Assembly: GCF_019396345.1 (NCBI RefSeq)
Contig: NZ_JAHKRM010000010.1
Span: 310,001-374,000, forward strand
DNA from: Nonomuraea guangzhouensis
Lineage (GTDB): Bacteria; Actinomycetota; Actinomycetes; Streptosporangiales; Streptosporangiaceae
Length of the DNA: 64,000 bases
Direction of reading: 5' to 3'
The notes under the pieces were generated by a model. That model was not told the DNA's origin and ran no database searches. It was given only the letters and a program-made list of their open reading frames with translations. This document shows, piece by piece, positions 46,464 to 56,050 of the stretch (within the stretch, counting starts at the first letter, position 1; every line of letters starts with the position of its first letter). The position numbers were made by a program, and so were the translations under genes.

Positions 46464-47063
46464 CTATCTAGAGCGCGACGCGCCGATGATCGTACGGAAG
46501 GTCACCGACACTCGCCGCCCCCGTGGGACCCGGCCCGCCGCGCCCGGGTCGCTCTTACGGGCGGCGATGCCGTGCCGCCACGCGTATCGGGCGGGTCCGG
46601 TCATGACGCACAAGCTGCCTGGGGCGAGTCGCACCGGCGACCGCTCCCCCGCCTCGGGATGAGTGAAATCCATGTCGCAGCCGGAGCCCAGGGAGATCGC
46701 CGCGACAACCGGCCCGAAACAGGGCACGCAGTCGATATGCGGGCTGATGCCCTGCCCCGGCTGATACTCGTTGATGATCGCCTGATCCGGTTCCTGGTCC
46801 ATGATCCCTTCCCTTACCAGGCGTATGGCCTGCTCACGGGCCCATGCGGGGAGCGGGAGGGCGTCCCGCGGATCAGCGGCGACGCTGCGGCGAGCGTAGT
46901 CGTAGCGTTGGCCGTAGTGCTGTACGCGCCGCCGCAGCTCTGTCGACCACTCGGCGGCGTCGATGAACGCCAGTAAGGACGCGCACGCTTCTGGAGCGAG
47001 CCAGTCGGCGACATACCTCAGCCCCGGCACCGGGCCGCCGCCGTCAAGGGAAGACTCGGGCAT
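46464..47063 (-). CDS. AlkB-like 2-oxoglutarate/Fe(II) dioxygenase
   Basis: A 199-residue protein from ATG at 47063; the frame continues upstream without family character. It has AlkB-fold features: IINEYQPGQGISPHIDCVPC with the HxD iron pair, WRHGI with the distal histidine, and RRVSVTFRTI with the arginines binding 2-oxoglutarate. YGQRYDYARR resembles the substrate loop seen in bacterial AlkB-like proteins. Iron and 2OG residues appear intact. It may repair alkylated nucleic acid or modify protein; not assignable further. Confidence 0.85.
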   Translation of the reverse strand: MPESSLDGGGPVPGLRYVADWLAPEACASLLAFIDAAEWSTELRRRVQHYGQRYDYARRSVAADPRDALPLPAWAREQAIRLVREGIMDQEPDQAIINEYQPGQGISPHIDCVPCFGPVVAAISLGSGCDMDFTHPEAGERSPVRLAPGSLCVMTGPARYAWRHGIAARKSDPGAAGRVPRGRRVSVTFRTIIGASRSR

Positions 47064-47107
47064 CCCAGAACAGTAGCCAGCCCCGCCGACAGGAATCGCC
47101 CCGCCGG

Positions 47108-47596
47108 TCAGCAGGCCGAGAGCCATCTGACGGAGACGGCCCTGGACGGGATGCCGTTGGGCACCACCGCGACGTGATCCCACTCGTACACGATGCTCGG
47201 CCCCTCGTCGCCCTCGGCGGGCACCATCTGGGGCGAGTCCAGAACGCTCTCGCCCGTGCTGCCCACGCTGGCCACCACGCGCTGCTGGGCGTCCATGAAG
47301 ACGAGCCGGCTGTGCCAGACGTCGGCGTGCTTGGTGAAGTCGGTGTCGCTCACCGCGTGCACGTGCACGCGGGTGGTGCCGCTCTCGATGTAGACGTAGC
47401 TGGGGAACTCCAGGTGGCAGTCCCCGACCTTCCACGGGCTGCCGAACGCCCCTCGTGCGAAGAGCGAGCTCGACGTGAGTGAGAGAAGCCTGGAGTCGGT
47501 CGCGGCGTCAGCGGAGGCCGGGCTCTGGATGCCGAGCGTGGCGATGAGCGAGACGATCGCGGCGACGGCGAAGGCTCCCCGTCTGAAGATGCGCAT
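47108..47596 (-). CDS. Secreted hypothetical protein
   Basis: A 162-residue protein from ATG at 47596 (AGGAGG upstream). Its signal peptide (RRGAFAVAAIVSLIATLG) is followed by SPASADA. The mature part is beta-rich (WKVGDCHLEFPSYVYIESGT, RVHVHAVSDTDFTKHADVWH) and contains two cysteines, one at the very C-terminus, which could form a disulfide. No family recognised. It is divergent from the GntR gene, which might regulate it. Confidence 0.8.
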   Translation of the reverse strand: MRIFRRGAFAVAAIVSLIATLGIQSPASADAATDSRLLSLTSSSLFARGAFGSPWKVGDCHLEFPSYVYIESGTTRVHVHAVSDTDFTKHADVWHSRLVFMDAQQRVVASVGSTGESVLDSPQMVPAEGDEGPSIVYEWDHVAVVPNGIPSRAVSVRWLSAC

Positions 47597-47729
47597 GGAT
47601 CCTCCTGAGAGATGGGTTTGCCCTTCAGGCGTTCCATGCCGTTCCTGCGTGCTGTGGGGGGTGATCCGTTGGCCGCCGCTTGCGATACGGTGCCGTACTA
47701 AGTAACCACTGAGAATCGGCGATCGGCTC

Positions 47730-48389
47730 ATGCGAAACGTGGCGCGGACCTCCCTGGTGGATGCCGCGATCGAGGAGCTCCGCAAGGAGATCACCAGCGG
47801 CGCCTGGCCGGTGGGGACGAAGATCCCGTCTGAGCTGCGGCTGGCGGAGAGTCTCGGCATGAGCCGGCTCTCGGTCCGTGAGGCCGTACGCGTGCTCGCC
47901 CACTCCGGGCTGCTGACCACCCGCCAGGGGGACGGCACATACGTCACGGCGGTCGACGAGTCGCAGGTCGCGCTGGGCAGGCGGATCGCCAAGGCGGCCG
48001 CGATGGACATCATCGACGTACGGCGCGGGCTCGATCTGGTGGCCGCGCGGCTGGCCGCCGGGAAGCGGACCGACGAGGACCTCGCCGGCATGCGCGAGGC
48101 GCTGGTACGCCGGGACGGGGCCGGGCGGGCGGGGGACGTGGACGCGTTCGCCGACGCGGATGTCGATTTCCACCTCCTGGTGGCCGACGCGGCGCACAAC
48201 CCGCTGCTCAGCGACCTCTACCGGACCATGAGCGACGCCCTGCGCGACAGCGTCCGCCACATGGAGCAGGCGGCGCTGGTGCTCGACGGCTCGCACGAGG
48301 AGTTGCTGCGGGCGCTCGAGGACCGCGATCCCGGCGCCGCCGTGGCGATCTCCGTCGCCATCCTCGACCAGCAGGAACGCGACCTCTGA
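47730..48389 (+). CDS. GntR family transcriptional regulator (FadR subfamily)
   Basis: A 219-residue protein from ATG 47730. The GntR winged HTH spans about residues 8-75: GTKIPSELRLAESLGMSRLS, VREAVRVLAHSGLLTTRQGD, GTYV. The C-terminal FCD-like helical bundle has DIIDVRRGLDLVAARLA, DVDFHLLVADAAHNPLL, and a histidine in SHEELLRALEDRDP as part of the usual metal site. It is divergent from the secreted protein gene and converges with nuoN over 10 bp. Confidence 0.9.
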   Translation: MRNVARTSLVDAAIEELRKEITSGAWPVGTKIPSELRLAESLGMSRLSVREAVRVLAHSGLLTTRQGDGTYVTAVDESQVALGRRIAKAAAMDIIDVRRGLDLVAARLAAGKRTDEDLAGMREALVRRDGAGRAGDVDAFADADVDFHLLVADAAHNPLLSDLYRTMSDALRDSVRHMEQAALVLDGSHEELLRALEDRDPGAAVAISVAILDQQERDL

Positions 48390-48399
48390 TCAGCTACCG

Positions 48400-49731
48400 C
48401 TAGGGCAACACCAGCAGGACGATCCCGCCCGCCACCCCGAACGCCAAGGACGCCACGGCGATGACCGGTGCGAGCCACCCCCGAGCCGATCCCCCTTCGC
48501 CCTCCCTGGCGAAGACCGGCCGGATCCAGCGCAGGTAGTAGAAGACACTGGCCACCGTGTTCACCGCCACCACCACGGCCAGCCAGGCATGACCGCCGTC
48601 CCAGGCCGCCGCGAAGACGAGCAGCTTCCCCACGAACACCCCGGTCGGCGGCGTGCCGACCAGCCCCAGCAGGCACACCACCAGCGCGAACGCCGCCCAC
48701 GGCGACCTCCGGGCCAGCCCCGCGTAGTCCCCGAGCCGGTCGGAGCCCAAGGACACGACCACGGCGAACGCGCCCAGGTTCGTGATCGCGTACGCGGCCA
48801 CGTAGTACAGCAGCGCCCACGAGGCGAGCCCGGTACGGCCCGCCATGGCGACCGGCACCAGCAGGTAGCCGGCCTGGCTGATCGTGGAGTAGGCGAGCAG
48901 GCGGCGCACGTTGTCCTGGTGGAAGGCGGCCAGGTTGCCCAGCGTCATGGTGGCCACGGCGAGCACCGCGATCAGCGCGGGCTCGTCGAACACCTCGCCG
49001 GCCAGCCGGAACAGCGCCACCAGCGCGCCGATCTTCGGCACCGTGGTGACGAACGCGGCCACCGGCCGGGAGGCGCCCTCGGTGACGTCGGGCACCCAGA
49101 AGTGCGCGGGCACGCCCCCTGCCTTGAACAGCAGCCCGGCCAGCAGCAGGATCACGCCCACGACCGGCGCGTCGAGGCCGGGGTAGGCCGTGGCGCCCGC
49201 CGTGCCGTACACGAGGGTGACGCCCGCCAGCATGAGCACGCCGAGGAACGCGCCCATCAGGTAGTACTTCAGCGCGGCCTCGGTGCCGGGCGCGTCCTTG
49301 CCGAAGCCCGCCAGCGCGTACGCGGGGATGCCGGCCAGCAGGTACGCGGCGACGAGCACGAGCAGGTCGTCGGCGCCGGCCATGAGGACGGCGCCGAGCG
49401 CGGCCAGCAGGAGCAGCGTGTAGACCTCGGTCTCGCGGGGGTGCCCACGGGCCCAGCGGGTGGACAGGATGATCACGAGCAGGGTGGCGAGCGCGACCGT
49501 GGCCCGGGTGACGTTCGTGAGCGGGTCCACGGCGTAAGCGGCGAACGCCATCTTGTCCGGATTTTTCATGATGACGGCGGTGGCGACCATCGCGCCGGTC
49601 AGGGCCAGGCCGCAGATCCAGGCGGCGATCCACTGCCGGTGCCTGGGCAAGAAGAGGCCGGTCAGCAGGCCCGCCACGGCGCCCAGCAGGATCAGCAGCT
49701 CGGGGAGCAGGTCGAGCGGGTTCTCGGTCAT
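48400..49731 (-). CDS. nuoN: NADH-quinone oxidoreductase subunit N (complex I)
   Basis: A 443-residue polytopic protein from ATG 49731, overlapping the nuoM stop as ATGA. Key residues of antiporter-like subunits are visible: the glutamate in GTEAALKYYLMGAF-type helix 5, LLFKAGGVPAHFWVPDVTEG with the conserved lysine, and VRRLLAYSTISQAGYLL. It is the last of the reduced complex I operon. Proton-translocating role expected. Confidence 0.9.
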   Translation of the reverse strand: MTENPLDLLPELLILLGAVAGLLTGLFLPRHRQWIAAWICGLALTGAMVATAVIMKNPDKMAFAAYAVDPLTNVTRATVALATLLVIILSTRWARGHPRETEVYTLLLLAALGAVLMAGADDLLVLVAAYLLAGIPAYALAGFGKDAPGTEAALKYYLMGAFLGVLMLAGVTLVYGTAGATAYPGLDAPVVGVILLLAGLLFKAGGVPAHFWVPDVTEGASRPVAAFVTTVPKIGALVALFRLAGEVFDEPALIAVLAVATMTLGNLAAFHQDNVRRLLAYSTISQAGYLLVPVAMAGRTGLASWALLYYVAAYAITNLGAFAVVVSLGSDRLGDYAGLARRSPWAAFALVVCLLGLVGTPPTGVFVGKLLVFAAAWDGGHAWLAVVVAVNTVASVFYYLRWIRPVFAREGEGGSARGWLAPVIAVASLAFGVAGGIVLLVLP

Positions 49732-51176
49732 CGGCTGACCAGGTTCACGATGGCGGCGGAGGCGGGTTCGATCAGGTCGAGGAGCCAGCGGGGGGCGATG
49801 CCGATGATCAGCGACAGGATCAGCAGCGGGGCGATGGCGGCCAGTTCGCGCGGGCATACGTCGGTGACCTGCGAGGTGAGCTCGCCGGGGCGGCCCAGGA
49901 AGGCGCGCTGCAGGACGCGCAGGAACAGCGCGGCCGTGATGAGGATGCCCACGATGCCCAGCGCACCGGAGATCACCGCACCCGCACCGATAACGCCAGT
50001 GAAGATCTGAAATTCCGCGACAAATCCGGAAAGGCCGGGGATGCCGAGCGAGCCGAACGCGGCCACCGCCATCAGCCCGGTCAGCACCGGCGGCATGCCG
50101 CCATATTTGCTGATCTCGTAGCTCTGGGCCCGGTCCCACAGGATGCCGGTGATCAGGAACAGCGCCCCGGTGAGCAGGCCGTGGCTGACCATCTGGGTGA
50201 CCGCGCCGCTGACCGCCAGCTCCCTGGCCTGCGTGGGAGCGCTCAGCCCGGCCGCGCCCAACGCCAGGACGATGTAGCCCATGTGGTTGACGGAGGTGTA
50301 CGCGATCAACCGCTTCAGGTTCTCCTGGGCCAGGGCGACCAGCGCGCCGTACAGGACTCCGGCGACGCCGATCACGATGATCACCCAGGCGTACTCGCGC
50401 CACGCCTGCGGCAGCATCGGCATCGCGATCCGGGCGAACCCGTACGTACCCATCTTGAGCAGCACCCCGGCGAGGATGGCCGAGCCGGCGGCGGGCGCGT
50501 CGGTGTGGGCGGGCGGCAGCCAGGTGTGCACGGGGACGGTCGGCGTCTTGATCGCCAGTCCCACGCCGATCGCGAGCAGGACCAGGGGTCCGGCTTTGGC
50601 GGGGTTCGTGGTGAGGTCGACCAGGTCGAAGGTGTGCGGCTCGGCGCCGAGGTACAGGCCGATGAAGCCGAGGAGCAGGGCCAGGGAGCCGAGGAAGGTG
50701 TACAGGAAGAACTTGAGCGCCGAGCGGGCCCGGTCGCCGTGCCCCCAGCCGACGATCACGAAGTACATGCCGACGATCGACAGGTCGAAGAAGACGAAGA
50801 ACAGCAGCAGGTCGAGCGCCGCGAACAGCCCGATGGAGACCGTCTGCAGGAACAGGAACAACGCCGCGTACGCCCTGCTCGTCTCCCCCAGCGAGTAGAC
50901 GGCGCAGACCAGGAACAGCAGCGCGGTCATCGCGATCAGCGGCAGCGACAGCCCGTCGACGCCGACGTGATAGCCCGCGCCCACGGACGGCATCCAGCGC
51001 AGCCTGGTCTCGTAGCCGATGCCGCCCTCGTAGCCCGTCCACATGGCGACCACCAGGGCCAGCTCCAGCGAGCAGACGCCGACCCACACCCATCCGGCGG
51101 CCTTCCCGCGCGGGAGCACCGCCAGCAGCGCCGCCGCCACCAGGGGGAGGAAGATCACGATATCGAGCACGCTCAC
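49728..51176 (-). CDS. nuoM: NADH-quinone oxidoreductase subunit M (complex I)
   Basis: A 482-residue polytopic protein with GTG start at 51176, overlapping the nuoL stop by GTGA. It has the antiporter-like core: SALKFFLYTFLGSLALLLGF, IKTPTVPVHTWLPPAHTDAP, AQENLKRLIAYTSVNHMGYI and AVTQMVSHGLLTGALFLITG. Lysine and histidine positions for proton transfer appear intact. Part of the reduced operon, with nuoN next. Confidence 0.9.
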   Translation of the reverse strand: MSVLDIVIFLPLVAAALLAVLPRGKAAGWVWVGVCSLELALVVAMWTGYEGGIGYETRLRWMPSVGAGYHVGVDGLSLPLIAMTALLFLVCAVYSLGETSRAYAALFLFLQTVSIGLFAALDLLLFFVFFDLSIVGMYFVIVGWGHGDRARSALKFFLYTFLGSLALLLGFIGLYLGAEPHTFDLVDLTTNPAKAGPLVLLAIGVGLAIKTPTVPVHTWLPPAHTDAPAAGSAILAGVLLKMGTYGFARIAMPMLPQAWREYAWVIIVIGVAGVLYGALVALAQENLKRLIAYTSVNHMGYIVLALGAAGLSAPTQARELAVSGAVTQMVSHGLLTGALFLITGILWDRAQSYEISKYGGMPPVLTGLMAVAAFGSLGIPGLSGFVAEFQIFTGVIGAGAVISGALGIVGILITAALFLRVLQRAFLGRPGELTSQVTDVCPRELAAIAPLLILSLIIGIAPRWLLDLIEPASAAIVNLVSR

Positions 51177-53095
51177 CTCGCCAGCGCGAACACGACGGCC
51201 AGCACGATCAGCGCGACGGCGGCCTGGGCGAAATAGGTGTGTACCTGGCCGGTCTGCGGACGCCGGGCCAGCGTGCCGAGCCGTCCGGCCGCGCCGGCCA
51301 CCGCCCGGACGAAGCCCTCGATGCCCGACTCGAACGGCCTGCGCGCCAGGCGCGCGGCGGCCATCCCCAGCCGGGGTACGGCGTTGACGGCGCCGTCGAC
51401 GACCCGATCGTCGAACCACGCGGCCCCGCCGGCCAGCGCCGTCAACGGCCGCCACACCAGGCCGACCGCGGCCTTCTCCAACCACAGCCAACCGGCGAGC
51501 AACCCCTGCGGGCCCGGCGTCGCGACCGCCCGATGCCGTGTCGCGACCACCGGAAGTACGGCCCCACCCGGCCGGTTCCAGGTCGCGTCCGCCGGAGCTA
51601 CGCCCTCGCCCGGCACAGCGTCCGGCACAGCGTCCGGCCGGTTCCGGGTCGCGAAGGCGACGGCGAGCACCACGGCCGCCGCCAGCGTCCCCGAGAGGGC
51701 CAGTTCGCCGACGGCCGGATGCGGTCCGGCGCCCGCCAGGACGGGCAGCCCCAGCACGACCGCGCCCAGCGCGAGCACCGGCAGCGGCAGCCGTTCCAGC
51801 AGCCCCACCCTTCGGGTGCCCGGCTGTTCGGTGTCGTCACGGGTGCCCGCGTCGACGGGCCGCCAGACGGCCACCAGCGCCTTGGCGGCGTAGGCGGCGC
51901 CCAGCAGCGCGCCCGCGAACGCCACCCCGTACAGCGCCGGCTCACGCACCGCCCCGAGCACCGCGTCCTTGGTCAGCCACAACGACAGCGGCGGCACCCC
52001 GGCCAGCGCCAGCGCCCCGATCCCGAACGTGACGCCGACCAGCGGATAGCGCCGCGCGGCCCCGTGCAGCCCGGTCAGCTCCTTGGTGCCGAGCGCCGCC
52101 AGCCACGCCCCGGCCCCGAGGAACAGCAGGCTCTTGACCGCCGCGTGCGCCACCAGCTGCGCCGCACCGCCCGGCACCTCCCCCACGCCCGCGCCCAGCA
52201 CCATGAACCCGATCTGGGCGCAGGTGGAGGCGGCGAGCAGCTGCTTGAGGTCCCGCTGCGCGACGGCGACGGCCCCGAGCAGCAGCGCGGTCCCCGCCCC
52301 GGCCCACGCCACCACCGCCGCCGCCCACCCGGTCGCGGCCAGCAGCGGCTGGAGACGCAGCAGCAGGTACGCCCCGGCGGCCACCATCGTCGCCGAGTGC
52401 AGCAGCGCGGACACCGGACTGGGCCCGGCCATCGCCCGCGACAGCCAGAACGAGAACGGCACCTGCGCCGACTTGCCCAGCGCCGCCAGCACGATCCCGG
52501 CCGCGATCAGATCCCGCCACGGGGCCGGATCGCCGGGCAGTACGGCCAGCGCGAACGCCCCGTCCCCGTTGCCGGTGGCGGCCAGCACGCCCGCGAAGGC
52601 GGCGCCGGCGGCGAAGTACAGGCCGAGGTCGCCCGCCCGGGTGGTGACGAACGCGACCGTCGCCGAACGCACCCGCTCGCGGTCGTGCCACCAGTAGCCG
52701 ATGAGCGCGTACGACATCGCGCCCATGACCTCCCACCCCATGAGCAGCAGCACCAGGTCGGTGGCCGTCACGGTCAGCAGCATGGCGCCGACGAAGATCA
52801 GCATGAGCCCGAAGAACCGCGCCTCGCGCAGCTCCCCGGCGGCGAACACCAGGACGGCCAGCGCCACCCCCGCCACGGTCACGACCATCACCGCCGACAG
52901 CCCGTCCACGGCCAGCCCGGAGTCGAAGAACAGCCGCGCGCCGACCCGGGGCCGCGCCAGCGCCGCGTGGCCGGCCAGGCCCAGCGTGGCGACGGCCGTG
53001 GTGAGGGCCACCGCCCTGGCGGCCCGCCGTACCAGAAGGAGGACGGCGCCCACGGCGATGGGCAGGGCGGGCAGCAGCCAGAGGAGGGCGTTCAT
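51173..53095 (-). CDS. nuoL: NADH-quinone oxidoreductase subunit L (complex I)
   Basis: A 640-residue protein from ATG 53095, overlapping nuoK (ATGA). Core motifs include LVLLLMGWEVMGAMSYALIG, VPFSFWLSRAMAGPSPVSAL, HSATMVAAGAYLLLR and LKQLLAASTCAQIGFMVLG. The tail has a long charged loop and a final helix, matching the lateral helix region of NuoL. It belongs to the largest proton-pumping subunit class. Confidence 0.9.
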   Translation of the reverse strand: MNALLWLLPALPIAVGAVLLLVRRAARAVALTTAVATLGLAGHAALARPRVGARLFFDSGLAVDGLSAVMVVTVAGVALAVLVFAAGELREARFFGLMLIFVGAMLLTVTATDLVLLLMGWEVMGAMSYALIGYWWHDRERVRSATVAFVTTRAGDLGLYFAAGAAFAGVLAATGNGDGAFALAVLPGDPAPWRDLIAAGIVLAALGKSAQVPFSFWLSRAMAGPSPVSALLHSATMVAAGAYLLLRLQPLLAATGWAAAVVAWAGAGTALLLGAVAVAQRDLKQLLAASTCAQIGFMVLGAGVGEVPGGAAQLVAHAAVKSLLFLGAGAWLAALGTKELTGLHGAARRYPLVGVTFGIGALALAGVPPLSLWLTKDAVLGAVREPALYGVAFAGALLGAAYAAKALVAVWRPVDAGTRDDTEQPGTRRVGLLERLPLPVLALGAVVLGLPVLAGAGPHPAVGELALSGTLAAAVVLAVAFATRNRPDAVPDAVPGEGVAPADATWNRPGGAVLPVVATRHRAVATPGPQGLLAGWLWLEKAAVGLVWRPLTALAGGAAWFDDRVVDGAVNAVPRLGMAAARLARRPFESGIEGFVRAVAGAAGRLGTLARRPQTGQVHTYFAQAAVALIVLAVVFALAR

Positions 53096-53397
53096 TCCTT
53101 GAGGTCTCCGGCGTCGTCCGTCGTGTCCACGTCGCGCGCCCGGAAGATCGCGGTCACCACGGCGAACCCCATCGCCATCTCCAGCGCCATCACGGTCACG
53201 GCGACGAGGACCAGCACCTGACCGTCGGCGTTCTGGGGGGCGACGTAGTACCAGAAGGCCCCGCCGGCCACGATCAGACCGTTGATCATGAGTTCGAGGC
53301 CCATCATGAGCATGACGATCGACTGCTGGGACAGCGCGCCGTACAGGCCCACCGCGAAGAGCGCGGCGGCCAGCAGCAGGAAGCCCTGGAGTGTCAT
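53092..53397 (-). CDS. nuoK: NADH-quinone oxidoreductase subunit K (complex I)
   Basis: A 101-residue protein with three membrane helices, overlapping nuoL (ATGA) and nuoJ (ATGA). It keeps the conserved glutamates: SQQSIVMLMMGLELMINGLI with the helix-2 Glu, and VAVTVMALEMAMGFAVVTAI with the helix-3 Glu, both on the proton path. Confidence 0.9.
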   Translation of the reverse strand: MTLQGFLLLAAALFAVGLYGALSQQSIVMLMMGLELMINGLIVAGGAFWYYVAPQNADGQVLVLVAVTVMALEMAMGFAVVTAIFRARDVDTTDDAGDLKE

Positions 53398-53891
53398 CGG
53401 TCGTAGCGCCCCCTGTGCGTGGCGAGCACCACGGTGGAGATCATCGTGGCCAGGATCGCCACGCCGATGACCATCATCACGAGCATCTTCGGCCCCATGA
53501 TCGACAGGCCGAGCGCGTGGGTGGGATCGCCGCCCGGACGTTCCTTCGCGGCCGGCCAGGGGGTGAGCAGCGCCCCCGCCGCCAGCAGCACGAACGCGGC
53601 CCCGGCGATGATCGCGGCGGCCCGGTTGTTGTGCACCATCTTCATCGGCATCAGCCCCGCCGGGTTCATCATGTACATGATCATGAAGATCGCCATGATC
53701 ATCATTTCCATGACCATCATCAGCACGATCAGCACGCCGAGGTAGCGCAGGTCGATCAGCAGGAACGTACCGCCGACGGCCAGCAGCGACGCGAGCAGCG
53801 CGAACGTCGCCCGCGCCATCGAGTCCACCACGAACACCATGACCCCGGCCGCCACCGCCACCACGGCGAGAACCCAGAAGGCGACGCTCAT
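53394..53891 (-). CDS. nuoJ: NADH-quinone oxidoreductase subunit J (complex I)
   Basis: A 165-residue protein from ATG 53891, overlapping the nuoH stop (ATGA). Five membrane helices with the NuoJ block RATFALLASLLAVGGTFLLI and the methionine-rich helix LGVLIVLMMVMEMMIMAIFM. The longer in-frame upstream reading is antisense of other genes and not used. Confidence 0.88.
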   Translation of the reverse strand: MSVAFWVLAVVAVAAGVMVFVVDSMARATFALLASLLAVGGTFLLIDLRYLGVLIVLMMVMEMMIMAIFMIMYMMNPAGLMPMKMVHNNRAAAIIAGAAFVLLAAGALLTPWPAAKERPGGDPTHALGLSIMGPKMLVMMVIGVAILATMISTVVLATHRGRYDR

Positions 53892-54808
53892 GGCAGCACC
53901 ACGATCCCGACCACGAGCAACTGGGCCAGCATGAGCGGGATCAGCACCATCCAGGAGAAGTCCATGAACCGATCCATCCGCACGGCCGGCAGCCGATGCT
54001 TGGCCACGACCAGCGGGACCAGCACCGCGACGGTCTTGACCAGCGTCCACGCCCAGGCCGGCAGCAGCGGCCCCGCGCCGCCCCCGAGGAACAGGGGCAC
54101 AGCCGCGGCGGCGGCCACCACGAGCACCGCGTACCGTCCGGCCAGGAACAGCAGCCGATCGGCACCGGCCAGCTCGGCGGGCACTCCCCCGGCGAGGTCA
54201 CGGCCGAGCGGCTGCCCCATCGGCCCCCAGAACGCCATGGCCAGCGCCGAGACCAGGTAGACGAGGAAGGCGACGGGCATCCAGACGGCGTACCAGAGGT
54301 CGTGCTGCGCCTGGACGATGCCGGTCATCCGCAGCGACCCCGCGCCCAGGGCGACGGTGATCAGGGCGAACATGTGCGGCAGCTCGTACGCCAGCCCTTG
54401 GACGACGTAGCGGTAGCCGCCGATCAGCGGATACACGGAGTTGGCGCCCCAGCCGATCAGCCAGAGGGCCGGCCAGACGCACACCTCCATGGCGTTGAAC
54501 CACACGACCCCGACGTCCAGGTCCACCACCGGCGCCCCGCCGAGGGGCAGCACGGCGGCGGCCAGCACGGGGGCCAGGAGCAGCGTCAGGAGGCCGATGC
54601 GGGTGAGCAGGGCGTCGGGCAACAGCGTCAGGCGCCGCTGCTGCACCAGCAACCGGGCCACCTCCCGCAACGGCCCGGGCTGTTGTGGCGGCGGTCCCGG
54701 ATGCCGCGACCGCGGGGGTGAGCCCAGGCGGGCGTCGAATGCCGCAGCACCCCATATGAGCGCCGCCAGTGCGGCGGCCAGCCCGAGGACCGCACCGGGC
54801 TCAGCCAT
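53888..54808 (-). CDS. nuoH: NADH-quinone oxidoreductase subunit H (complex I)
   Basis: A 306-residue protein with about eight membrane helices, starting ATG 54808 in an 8-bp overlap with the upstream gene. It retains GWGANSVYPLIGGYRYVVQG (NuoH loop with conserved Tyr and Arg) and LAYELPHMFALITVALGAGS with the helix glutamate. The quinone-pocket loop with EGExELVAG-type sequence is much changed (RDLAGGVPAELAGADRLLF), a sign of functional divergence along with the missing peripheral arm. Confidence 0.85.
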   Translation of the reverse strand: MAEPGAVLGLAAALAALIWGAAAFDARLGSPPRSRHPGPPPQQPGPLREVARLLVQQRRLTLLPDALLTRIGLLTLLLAPVLAAAVLPLGGAPVVDLDVGVVWFNAMEVCVWPALWLIGWGANSVYPLIGGYRYVVQGLAYELPHMFALITVALGAGSLRMTGIVQAQHDLWYAVWMPVAFLVYLVSALAMAFWGPMGQPLGRDLAGGVPAELAGADRLLFLAGRYAVLVVAAAAAVPLFLGGGAGPLLPAWAWTLVKTVAVLVPLVVAKHRLPAVRMDRFMDFSWMVLIPLMLAQLLVVGIVVLP

Positions 54809-56039
54809 GGAACGCCTCCCGGGGGAGCTGGTCGAGATCGGGGTCGAGACCGGCCACGATCAGGCGGGCGGCGGCCAGCTCGGCTCCGTCCAGCAGCCGG
54901 GGAAGCACGTCCAACGCCGCCACCGACGACCGCTCTCCCACGGGGCCTCTGGGTCCGTCGTCCCCGACGAGCGGCGTCGGGTCGTCCAGCGCGTCCAGGG
55001 CGGCTCCGGTGCGGTCCAGCCACCAACGCAGCCGACCCAGCACGTCTCCCTCCGGCGAGACGACGGCTCCCGCGTCGGGGCCCGCGCGAGGTCGCACAGC
55101 GTCTTCCGCGTCAGGCTCCTCGCCGAGTCCCATGCTGAGTCCCACGTCGCGGAGCATCCAGGCGAGGATCCTCGACCGCCGCACCCGCCGGGCGAACCGG
55201 GCGTGATCACGGCTCAGGTCGGCTCGGGAGTCCTGCGCCAACGTACGGTCCCGCAGCCATCTGGCGTGCAGGGCAGCCGAGGGCCACCCGGCCACGGCCA
55301 GTAGCCGCCCCAGGCTGTCGAGGTGCGACGCGGCCCTGCGCCGCTCCGCCTCGCCCCGCGTCACCGCCGCCCGCCCCTCCGACGCGGCCACCCAGGGCTC
55401 ATCCCAGAAACTCACCCCACCCGCGACTCCGCCCACCACCCGTACGGTCGCCCGCTGGATCACGTCACCCTGGAGCACCGTCTCCACGACCAGCCCGCTG
55501 GGCCAGTCGACGAGCACGGGCCCCAGCGGGACGTGCAGCCGGTCGAGCTTGAGCCCGTCCCGATCCGGCCCCCGCTCAGCCATGGCCACCCCACCTGGAC
55601 TCCCCATGTGATGCTCATGCCCACCGGCCCCCATGTCCCCATGCATCCCGCCGTGGTCCATCCCGCTGTGGTCCATCCCGCCGCGATCCGTCGGCTCCTG
55701 CGGCCAGGACCGCGACTGCCGCCCGGCCGCGTCGCGACGCTGGCCGGGCTCATCCCCCAGCGCCACCACCGCACCGTCCAACGCCCCCGCGACCACCTCG
55801 GGCGTGGCCTCCGACGGCAGCTCCACGAACGCCCGAGGACTCACGACACCCTCCCAGACGACCCGTATCGCCTCCGCCAGCTCCTCCCCCGGCACGCCGC
55901 ACACCACCACCAGGCTCGCCTCCCCCGGCGACAGGGCGACGGCCCACCCCCGGCGCGCCACCTCCGCTTCCACCAGCAGCCGCGTACGCGTCCCGTACAC
56001 CCCGGCGACAACCAGCGGCCGCACGGACGCCCGCCGCAT
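54801..56039 (-). CDS. Fused degenerate NuoB/NuoD-like protein with Met/His-rich linker
   Basis: A 412-residue protein from ATG 56039. Residues 1-95 resemble NuoB (RRGWAVALSPGEASLVVVCG; AEAIRVVWEGVVSPRAFVEL) but lack the four Fe-S cysteines. Residues about 120-146 form a Met/His-rich linker (MDHSGMDHGGMHGDM and HEHH), a typical soft-metal or zinc binder. Residues about 165-412 resemble NuoD or group-4 hydrogenase large subunits (LHVPLGPVLVDWPSGLVVET; EAERRRAASHLDSLGRLLAV), without NiFe cysteines. It sits between nuoA and nuoH where nuoB, C and D normally lie, so I infer a structural substitute for the quinone-binding module. Confidence 0.7.
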   Translation of the reverse strand: MRRASVRPLVVAGVYGTRTRLLVEAEVARRGWAVALSPGEASLVVVCGVPGEELAEAIRVVWEGVVSPRAFVELPSEATPEVVAGALDGAVVALGDEPGQRRDAAGRQSRSWPQEPTDRGGMDHSGMDHGGMHGDMGAGGHEHHMGSPGGVAMAERGPDRDGLKLDRLHVPLGPVLVDWPSGLVVETVLQGDVIQRATVRVVGGVAGGVSFWDEPWVAASEGRAAVTRGEAERRRAASHLDSLGRLLAVAGWPSAALHARWLRDRTLAQDSRADLSRDHARFARRVRRSRILAWMLRDVGLSMGLGEEPDAEDAVRPRAGPDAGAVVSPEGDVLGRLRWWLDRTGAALDALDDPTPLVGDDGPRGPVGERSSVAALDVLPRLLDGAELAAARLIVAGLDPDLDQLPREAFHG

Positions 56040-56050
56040 CAGCCACCCGC

